Source: Nitriliruptorales bacterium
GTDB lineage: Bacteria > Actinomycetota > Nitriliruptoria > Euzebyales > Egibacteraceae
NCBI GenBank assembly: GCA_009377835.1
Contig: WHTG01000002.1
Location: 1 to 49,725 of the forward strand
DNA length: 49,725 bases
Direction: 5' to 3'
Shown here: positions 43,862 to 49,725 of the stretch, piece after piece
Numbering within the stretch: the first letter of the stretch is position 1
Layout of the letters: each line of letters starts with the position of its first letter
Notes under the pieces: generated by a model
Databases searched by the model: none
What the model was told of the DNA's origin: nothing
The model's input: the letters and a program-made list of their open reading frames with translations, nothing else
Position numbers and translations under genes: made by a program

Positions 43862-44971
43862 ATGCGCGACATCGTTGCCGAGCTCGGCCAGTGGTGGTCT
43901 GCGGGACACTCCTTCAGCCTGGCCACTGTCGTCGACGTGTACCAGAGCGCCCCGCGCCGGCCCGGCGCGGCAATGGGCGTTGACGCCGACGGAACCGTGG
44001 CCGGCAGTGTGTCCGGGGGGTGCGTCGAGGGCGCCGTTTACGAGGTCGCGCAGGAGGCGATGGGCAGCGGCGAGCCGCAGCGAGTGCGCTATGGGATCAG
44101 CGACGACGACGCGTTCGCGGTGGGGCTGACGTGCGGTGGGGAGATCGACCTCCTCGTCGAGCCGGTGACGCCCGACCGGCTGCCCTTCTTCGGCGACGTC
44201 GTCGCGTCGATCGCGGCCGAGGAGCCGGTGGCCGTCGCCACGGTCGTGTCGGGTCCCGCCGAGCTTGGCGCGAAGCTGGCGGTGTGGCCGGACCGCAGCG
44301 CCGGGTCGCTTGGCGCGGAGGGTCTGGATGTCGGCGCCGGCGACGACGCCCGGGGGATGCTCGAGCAGGGGCAGACGGGCATCCGCTCCTACGGGGCGCA
44401 CGGTGAGCGACGGCTGGACGACGTCGAGGTCTTTGTCGCCTCGTTCGCGCCGCGTCCCCGAATGCTGGTCTTCGGCGCCATCGACTTCGCGCGCGCGGTG
44501 GCGCAGATCGGACACTTCCTCGGCTACCGGGTGACGGTGTGCGACGCGCGGGGGGTCTTCGCCACGCCCAAACGCTTCCCCGACGCCGACGAGGTCGTTG
44601 TGGAATGGCCGCACCGGTACCTGGAACGCGTCGACGTCGACGCGCACACCGTCATCTGTGTGCTGACCCATGACCCCAAGTTCGACGTTCCGGTCCTGGA
44701 GCTGGCACTACGGACCGACGCGGCCTACGTGGGTGCGATGGGGAGTCGGCGCACGCATGACGACCGCGTCGAAAGGCTGCGCGACCGCGGGCTGACGGAT
44801 GCCGAGTTGGCACGGCTGTCCTCGCCGGTGGGTCTGGACATCGGGGCGCGGACGCCCGAGGAGACGGCGGTGTCGATCACCGCCGAGATCATCCAGTGCC
44901 GCTGGGGCGGGACTGGCCAGCCGCTCGGGCAGACCACGGGCCGCATCCACCACGCAGGCCGCGCCGGTTGA
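43862..44971 (+). CDS. coxI: XdhC/CoxI-family molybdenum-enzyme maturation protein
   Basis: 369 residues. N-terminal VVDVYQSAPRRPGAAMGVDADGTVAGSVSGGCVEG is the XdhC_CoxI domain with its conserved Cys. The C-terminal half is the Rossmann XdhC_C (MLVFGAIDFARAVAQIGHFLGYRV to GAMGSRRTHDDRVERL). These proteins bind Mo cofactor and mediate its sulfuration and insertion. It is distinct from the XdhC-YHS protein on the other strand. It shares a 57-bp divergent promoter region with coxD. The mocA-like gene follows by 4 bp. Confidence 0.92.
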   Translation: MRDIVAELGQWWSAGHSFSLATVVDVYQSAPRRPGAAMGVDADGTVAGSVSGGCVEGAVYEVAQEAMGSGEPQRVRYGISDDDAFAVGLTCGGEIDLLVEPVTPDRLPFFGDVVASIAAEEPVAVATVVSGPAELGAKLAVWPDRSAGSLGAEGLDVGAGDDARGMLEQGQTGIRSYGAHGERRLDDVEVFVASFAPRPRMLVFGAIDFARAVAQIGHFLGYRVTVCDARGVFATPKRFPDADEVVVEWPHRYLERVDVDAHTVICVLTHDPKFDVPVLELALRTDAAYVGAMGSRRTHDDRVERLRDRGLTDAELARLSSPVGLDIGARTPEETAVSITAEIIQCRWGGTGQPLGQTTGRIHHAGRAG

Positions 44972-44975
44972 GCGG

Positions 44976-45593
44976 GTGAACGGCCCGGGCCGCGATGCGG
45001 GCGTTCCTGGCGGACTGCTCCTGGCAGCAGGGGAAGGCCGGCGATTCGGGGGGCCCAAGGCGCTGGTCGAACTCGACGGTCAGACCCTGCTCGAACGTGG
45101 TGTCGGCGTGCTGCGTGCTGCTCGGCTTCATCCCGTGGTCGTCGTCCTGGGGGCCGCGGCCGAGGAGGTTCGCAGCACCGCCGACCTTGACGGCTGCATG
45201 GTGGTCGTCAACAGGGAATGGACCAATGGCATGGGCAGTTCGTTGCGGCTGGGGCTGGCGCGACTCACCCCCGCGGCGACCGGGGCGGTGGTCACCCTCG
45301 TCGACCAGCCCCTGGTGACTGCCGCGGCCATCGAGCGGCTGACCGTGGCGTGGCGCAACGGCGCGGTCGCTGCCGTGGCCACCTACGGCGGCCAGCCGGC
45401 GAACCCCGTGCTGCTCGACGCCTCGATCTGGATCGACGTCGCCGCCCAGGCGGTCGGCGACGTCGGTGCCCGCCAGTTCCTGCGTGGCCATCCGGAACTG
45501 GTGACGGCCGTCGTGTGTGACGACGCCGGTGCGCCCGACGACATCGACACGCCCGAGGATCTCGTCGCGGTGCGTAGCCAGCTGCGGCGGTGA
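44976..45593 (+). CDS. mocA: MocA-like molybdenum cofactor cytidylyltransferase
   Basis: 205 residues from a GTG at 44976. LLLAAGEGRRFGGPKAL (14-30) is the nucleotide-binding motif of MobA/MocA nucleotidyltransferases, TLVDQPLV the metal-binding Asp loop and DIDTPEDL the family tail. CO dehydrogenase uses molybdopterin cytosine dinucleotide, so a CTP-specific MocA is expected in its cluster. Sequence alone does not prove CTP over GTP. It is coupled to coxI, 4 bp apart. Confidence 0.88.
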   Translation: MNGPGRDAGVPGGLLLAAGEGRRFGGPKALVELDGQTLLERGVGVLRAARLHPVVVVLGAAAEEVRSTADLDGCMVVVNREWTNGMGSSLRLGLARLTPAATGAVVTLVDQPLVTAAAIERLTVAWRNGAVAAVATYGGQPANPVLLDASIWIDVAAQAVGDVGARQFLRGHPELVTAVVCDDAGAPDDIDTPEDLVAVRSQLRR

Positions 45594-45624
45594 GGGAGAA
45601 GCGCAGGAACTCCCGGCACCGCGT

Positions 45625-47505
45625 TCACAGGACTGCCGGTTGCGTCTCCTCCGCGAACTGAGTGTGGTACAGCTCCGCATAGCGTCCGCCGGCAGCGAGC
45701 AGTTCGGCATGTGTCCCGCGTTCGAGCACGCGGCCATCCTCAATCACGAGGATCGCATCGGCTTGCCTGATCGTGGACAGGCGATGGGCGATCACCAGTG
45801 CGGTCCGCCCCTCCAGAGCATTGGCCAGCGCCGCCTGCACGGCGGCTTCCGAGGTGGAATCCAGGTGGGCGGTCGCCTCGTCGAGGACCACGACGCGGGG
45901 CCTGGCCAGGAGAAGGCGCGCGATTGTCAGGCGCTGGCGCTCACCACCGGACAGCCGGTACCCCCGCTCCCCGACCACCGTGTCCAGCCCGTCTGGCAGC
46001 GCCGCGATCAGATCATCAAGGCGCGCCTTTCGCAGCGCGTCCCAGAGCTCACCCTCGTCGGCATCCGGCCTCGCGAACAGGAGATTTTCCCGCACGGTCT
46101 CGTGGAACAAATGGCCGTCCTGCGTCACCAGACCCACGGTCCCGCGGATTGAATCGAAGGTCAGGTCGCGAACGTCGACGCCGGACACTCGGACCGCTCC
46201 GCCGTCGACGTCGTACAGGCGCGGCGCGAGTGACGCGAGCGTGGACTTGCCGCCACCCGACGAGCCGACGAGGGCGACGACGTGCCCAGGGTCGACGCGG
46301 AACGACACGCCATGAACAACTTCGACGCCGCCTCGGGTGTCCAGCGTGGCGACCTCCTCCAGCGAGGCCAGCGAAACCTGGTCCGCTGCCGGGTAGCTGA
46401 ACCGCACGTCGTCGAACTCCAAGGCCACCGGTCCATCCGGCACGGCCATGGCCCCTGGCTTCTCGGTTATCAGCGGCGAGAGGTCGAGTACCTCGAAGAC
46501 GCGTTCGAAGCTCACCAAGGCCGTCATGGCGTCGACACGCGCACTCGCCAGACCCGTGAGCGGGGCATACAACCGCGTGAGCAGCAGCGCGAGAGTCACC
46601 ACCGTTCCTGCTTCGAGTCGACCGCTCAGCGCCATGAAACCGCCCAGGCCGTAGACCAGGGCGGCGGCGAGCGCCGAGACCAGCGCCAGGGCAGTCAGGA
46701 AGACCCACTGACCCATTGCGGTTCGGACTCCGATCCGGGCGACCCGTTCTGCACGCCTGCCGAATTCGTCCTCTTCTCTGGCCGGGCGAGCGAACAGCTT
46801 CACCAACGTGGCCCCGGGCGCCGAGAAGCGTTCGGTCATCTGTGTCGTCATGGCCGCGTTCAGGTCAGCCGCCTCGCGCTCGAGGTGCGCCAGTCGCGAA
46901 CCCATCCGCCGTGCCGGCACCAGGAACACCGGCAGTAGGACCAGCGCCAGAAGTGTGATCTGCCAGGACAGTCGCAGCATGACGCCAAGTGTCAGGAGGA
47001 GCACGATGATGTTGCTGACGACTTCCGACAGCGTCCAGGTGAAGGCACGCTGTGCGCCGATGACGTCGTTGTTCAGCCGGCTGACCAGCGCACCGGTGTG
47101 CGTGCGGGTGAAGAAGGCGATCGGCATGCGCTGGACGTGACCGAAGATCGCGCGTCGCAGGTCGAGGATCAGCCCCTCGCCGATCTTGGAGGACTGCCAG
47201 CGGGCAGCCATGCCGACGACGGCATCGGCAACGGCGATGAGCGCGATGGCACTCGCAAGCCAGATCACGCGCGACGTGCTCGCCCCCTTGACGATCGCGT
47301 CGACCACCATGCCGGCGAGCACAGGCGTGGCGACGGTGAGGACCGCCGCAACGACACTGAGCAGGACGAACACCGTCAACGCCCTGCGATGCCTGGCGGC
47401 GAAATCCCACACGCGTCGCAGCGTCCGGCGATTGAACGGGTGTCGCCTCTGTTTGCCGTGCATGGCGCTCTCGAGCGCCATCCAGTGGCTGAAGTTCATG
47501 TCCAC
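45625..47505 (-). CDS. ABC exporter, transmembrane plus ATPase fusion
   Basis: About 626 residues. Six membrane helices (50-320) form the ABC type-1 domain with RTHTGALVSRLNNDV. The ATPase has Walker A VGSSGGGKST, signature LSGGERQRLTIARLLLARP, Walker B VVVLDEATAHLD and HRLSTIRQAD. It is a half-size exporter that would work as a homodimer, for lipid or drug export. I chose GTG 47505 because GGGAAGGGG lies 7 nt before; an ATG at 47499 is close by. It converges with mocA and is not part of the cox system. Confidence 0.9.
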   Translation of the reverse strand: MDMNFSHWMALESAMHGKQRRHPFNRRTLRRVWDFAARHRRALTVFVLLSVVAAVLTVATPVLAGMVVDAIVKGASTSRVIWLASAIALIAVADAVVGMAARWQSSKIGEGLILDLRRAIFGHVQRMPIAFFTRTHTGALVSRLNNDVIGAQRAFTWTLSEVVSNIIVLLLTLGVMLRLSWQITLLALVLLPVFLVPARRMGSRLAHLEREAADLNAAMTTQMTERFSAPGATLVKLFARPAREEDEFGRRAERVARIGVRTAMGQWVFLTALALVSALAAALVYGLGGFMALSGRLEAGTVVTLALLLTRLYAPLTGLASARVDAMTALVSFERVFEVLDLSPLITEKPGAMAVPDGPVALEFDDVRFSYPAADQVSLASLEEVATLDTRGGVEVVHGVSFRVDPGHVVALVGSSGGGKSTLASLAPRLYDVDGGAVRVSGVDVRDLTFDSIRGTVGLVTQDGHLFHETVRENLLFARPDADEGELWDALRKARLDDLIAALPDGLDTVVGERGYRLSGGERQRLTIARLLLARPRVVVLDEATAHLDSTSEAAVQAALANALEGRTALVIAHRLSTIRQADAILVIEDGRVLERGTHAELLAAGGRYAELYHTQFAEETQPAVL

Positions 47506-47635
47506 GGCGCAGCCCCTTCCCGCATCGTGCGCCCGAAACAAGTAGACCGCGTTGCCGGGCAGAAGTCATCGGGTGAGATCGCTCGGCTCGCGGGCTGGCG
47601 ACGACAGCCGAGAAGCGGGTTCTCCCGCTGGTCCC

Positions 47636-48019
47636 CTACTCGTACGGCTGCGCCTCCAGCAGGGACAGAATGTTGCCGGCGGGGTCGGTGAACCAGGCGA
47701 TCGGCGGGCCATCGGGACCGCGCGCGACGCCCCTGTCATCCTGGTCGAAGCCCTCGTAGCGCTCGAATTCCACACCCCGCTGCGTCAATTCGTCGACCGC
47801 GCGGTCGATCTCGTCCACGGGGAAGTTGAGGATGGTGAACGACGCGGGCGCATGGTCCGGCTTTGGATACGCCAGGACCTTGTAGCCACCGGCGATGTGC
47901 AGCGTCAGCAGGCCGTTCTCCTCGGACACCTTCATCCCGAGCGTGTCGCCGTAGAACCTCTTGGCCGCCGAGAGGTCGTCGACGGAGAAGCCGCTGAATG
48001 CCTGCGCGTCCGTCAGCAT
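47636..48019 (-). CDS. VOC-family protein
   Basis: 127 residues. FSGFSVDDLSAAKRFYGDTLGM opens the glyoxalase/dioxygenase fold, and PIAWFTDPAGNILSLLEAQP closes it; Glu in SLLEA is a likely metal ligand. The function is unknown. It lies 9 bp after a second VOC gene on the same strand, so the two are probably co-transcribed. Confidence 0.88.
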   Translation of the reverse strand: MLTDAQAFSGFSVDDLSAAKRFYGDTLGMKVSEENGLLTLHIAGGYKVLAYPKPDHAPASFTILNFPVDEIDRAVDELTQRGVEFERYEGFDQDDRGVARGPDGPPIAWFTDPAGNILSLLEAQPYE

Positions 48020-48028
48020 GAGGGATCC

Positions 48029-48415
48029 TTACCCGGTTTCCATGGAGGCGCGTGCCTCGTCACTGAGCTCGATGATCTGGACGTAGTTGCCGTCCGGATC
48101 GATCGCGGTGGCGAACAGGCTGCCGTCGCGGTCTTCCAGTTCCGCCAGCCACTCGACGCCAACCTCGCCCAGTCGAGCCGCGACGGCGCGCGCATCCGCG
48201 ACATCGAAGTTGAAGATCACACGGCCGGGTTCGGGATTCGTATCCGAGATGTCCGTACGGGTGTCGATCATCACGTAGAACCCTCCGAAGGACAACACTC
48301 GGTACGGGTCCATCTTCGTGTCGTCGTCGGGTTCCAGCGCCGCGGCGTACCAGGCTCCCAGCCGATCGGGATCAGTGCTGGCGAGCAGGACGCTGTTGAG
48401 TTTCGGTCTCGGCAT
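48029..48415 (-). CDS. VOC-family protein
   Basis: 128 residues. LNSVLLASTDPDRLGAWYAAAL and the C-terminal ATAIDPDGNYVQIIELSDEA are both VOC halves. The N-terminal His ligand is replaced by Ser/Val, so metal binding may differ from the neighbour. GGAGGACATC before the ATG is a strong ribosome site. It heads the small VOC operon. Confidence 0.88.
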   Translation of the reverse strand: MPRPKLNSVLLASTDPDRLGAWYAAALEPDDDTKMDPYRVLSFGGFYVMIDTRTDISDTNPEPGRVIFNFDVADARAVAARLGEVGVEWLAELEDRDGSLFATAIDPDGNYVQIIELSDEARASMETG

Positions 48416-48617
48416 GATGTCCTCCTGCCCTGCAGGGCCGCACGTGACATGGTCACCAGTACTGACGGCGTCCCTGGGCAGAACTCATCGGTGCGCTGTG
48501 ACGAGCGTGTTCATCCAGTCTGCCGACGTTCTGCCGGGTACTGGCCGAAGCGCCCCACCATCGCGTCAAGGCGGTCAAAGGCCGGCGCGTGAGACACGAG
48601 GACATGTACAGCATCGT

Positions 48618-49412
48618 CTACGGGGCGAGGTCGATGACAACGGCGTCGTGGTCTGATGGGTGCAGGCCGTCCTCGGGGTCCCCGACCGAAAAGGCGCGCC
48701 GGACGTCAACCGTCCCGCCCGGCCTGCCCGGCCGGGCAAGCACGTAATCGATTCGGCGATCGAGTTGCTTACGCGCCTCCAACGGCGCGAAAGGGTGCTC
48801 CGAACGAAGTGTGCGGCCGCGGGGGTCGCCGCCGCCTGCCGTCCAAGTGTCGGTCATCACCTCGAGCAGCGGCTGCATCTCAACCGAGTCCGGTGCCGCG
48901 TTGAGATCCGCGGCGACGAGCACGGGCAGCGGTCCATCCAGGGCAGGATCTGTGGCCAGCTCGGCCAGTCGCCGCGTCTGGGCCAGGTGATCGTCGGCGT
49001 GGGCTGGCTCCCATTCGGTGTCGCCGGTGAGCACGTGCAGGGGCCCGGCTGGGTGGTCGAGGGTCGCGAGAAGCATCACCGGTTCGAATGCTCTGTGCGT
49101 CGACGGCAATCGGCGATGGCTCACCTCGAGGATTGGCCAACGGCTGACCAGCCCGCTTCCGAGTACGACACCCATTTGATCAGGGGATTCCGGTGGGTCA
49201 GGAGGGGGCGGCAATGACGGGGCGGCGAAGGCAGCGTGCATGCCCAGCGCGTCGGCGATCAGATCCGCCTGCGTGACGCCAGCGGCCGCCCAGACCTCCT
49301 GCAGGCCGACCACATCCGGCGCCAGATCGCGCAACCGCGACACGATTCGAGGTTCCCGCTCGCGCCAGTTGCCCCCGAAGCGCCACCACACGTTCCACGT
49401 CACGATCCGCAT
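48618..49412 (-). CDS. Endonuclease/exonuclease/phosphatase-family protein
   Basis: 264 residues. MRIVTWNVWWRFGG holds the first Asn/metal site, GLQEVW the catalytic Glu, LVAADLNAAPDS the Asp/Asn pair and GLHPSDHDAVVIDL the C-terminal His. This is the Mg-dependent EEP fold used by nucleases, phosphodiesterases and sphingomyelinases. The substrate is not known. I chose the ATG at 49412; a start at 49445 would add 11 residues without a better ribosome site. No signal peptide. Confidence 0.88.
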   Translation of the reverse strand: MRIVTWNVWWRFGGNWREREPRIVSRLRDLAPDVVGLQEVWAAAGVTQADLIADALGMHAAFAAPSLPPPPDPPESPDQMGVVLGSGLVSRWPILEVSHRRLPSTHRAFEPVMLLATLDHPAGPLHVLTGDTEWEPAHADDHLAQTRRLAELATDPALDGPLPVLVAADLNAAPDSVEMQPLLEVMTDTWTAGGGDPRGRTLRSEHPFAPLEARKQLDRRIDYVLARPGRPGGTVDVRRAFSVGDPEDGLHPSDHDAVVIDLAP

Positions 49413-49514
49413 GCCATCTACTGTCTTCGCTCGGAGTACCGTCATTCACAAGTCGCAGTGGCCACGATTCCGACCGCGCGGGTCCCACGGCGCACGTTCG
49501 AGGATTCGTCGTGG

Positions 49515-49725
49515 TCACCGCGCCCTCGCCGCCGGCGGCGCACCGCCGACCACGCGGTACAGCGCGTCGCGCAGGGCGACCTCACGGGGGTCGTCGTACA
49601 ACCGGACGCCCGTGCGGTTCATGGCATAGGCGAATCCCACGCCCACATCAGGGTCGGCGAAGCCGAAGGATCCGCCCCCACCCGGAGTGCCGAACGCCTT
49701 GCTGGCCGCGGTGCCGAAGCGGAAC
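49515..49725 (-). CDS. Serine hydrolase, beta-lactamase/esterase type, N-terminus beyond the window
   Basis: Seventy codons from the right edge to a TGA at 49515-49517. GTPGGGGSFGFADPDVGVGF is the C-terminal KTG-like region of class C beta-lactamase-related esterases (usually HxG), and YAMNRTGVRLYDDPREVALR is the following helix. The active-site Ser lies outside the window, so only the family can be given. Confidence 0.8.
   Translation of the reverse strand, partial: FRFGTAASKAFGTPGGGGSFGFADPDVGVGFAYAMNRTGVRLYDDPREVALRDALYRVVGGAPPAARAR

Noticed and set aside
48416-48617. Minus-strand stretch reading AFDRLDAMVGRFGQYPAERR then, after a shift, MNTLVTAHR
   Set aside because: It looks protein-like and may be a decayed fragment between the EEP and VOC genes, but no family could be recognised and no bounds set.
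1-49725. tRNA, rRNA, riboswitch or insertion sequence
   Set aside because: No cloverleaf, rRNA stretch, transposase frame or terminal inverted repeat pair was seen by eye. A covariance-model scan (tRNAscan, Rfam) would be decisive.

Overview
The window is GC-rich, gene-dense bacterial DNA from what looks like an actinobacterium. The evidence is abundant GTG/TTG starts, frequent 4-bp ATGA/GTGA stop-start overlaps, and actinobacteria-typical families: a DUF1918 protein, a Ski2-like helicase with a DUF3516-type tail, a PGPGW membrane protein, an ECF41 sigma factor, DrrAB-type exporters and a small DUF6131-like membrane protein. No rRNA, tRNA, CRISPR array, insertion sequence or phage gene was recognised. 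The species cannot be named from this sequence.

Region by region: 1-1669 is a fructose regulator-kinase pair (fruR-fruK, cut by the left edge), divergent from an EamA exporter. 2826-9440 holds a VOC protein, a large SNF2 ATPase with a small basic partner, and a Na/phosphate transporter followed by a PhoU-like protein. 9484-11306 is a pseudouridine-degradation pair (psuG plus a PfkB kinase). 11348-15662 has an MFS exporter, an ECF41 sigma factor overlapping an SDR epimerase, and a decayed YCII/DGPF gene. 15705-19923 has an LVIVD-repeat surface protein, DUF1918, a sirtuin and a gamma-glutamyltransferase, the last two overlapping tail to tail. 19956-20584 holds two truncated gene remnants. 20696-25521 is a tight run: a redoxin-like/2OG-oxygenase fusion, a GT4 glycosyltransferase and a Ski2-like helicase.

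25535-30328 carries two ABC-2 export systems. The first is ATPase-permease-TetR with a clear promoter and operator. The second is DrrA/DrrB-like on the other strand, with a proteasome-type Ntn hydrolase just downstream in the same direction. Upstream of it lies decayed DNA with a frameshifted SRPBCC gene. 31407-35492 has a MOSC protein, a membrane protein, a dodecin, an AAA ATPase with a perfect palindrome at its start, and a SnoaL-like protein.

The strongest system is 36320-45593, a complete form I aerobic CO dehydrogenase locus. It reads coxM-S-L, then an XdhC-YHS fusion and coxG, with coxD-coxE upstream on the same strand. A second XdhC and a MocA-like cytidylyltransferase are divergent. 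CoxL carries the form I loop AYRCSFR. Together these encode the Mo/Cu hydroxylase, its FAD and Fe-S subunits, machinery for sulfuration, copper insertion and MCD cofactor synthesis, and a membrane-docking protein. A TetR gene follows coxG. The window ends with an ABC exporter, two VOC proteins, an endonuclease/exonuclease/phosphatase protein and the C-terminus of a serine beta-lactamase-like hydrolase.
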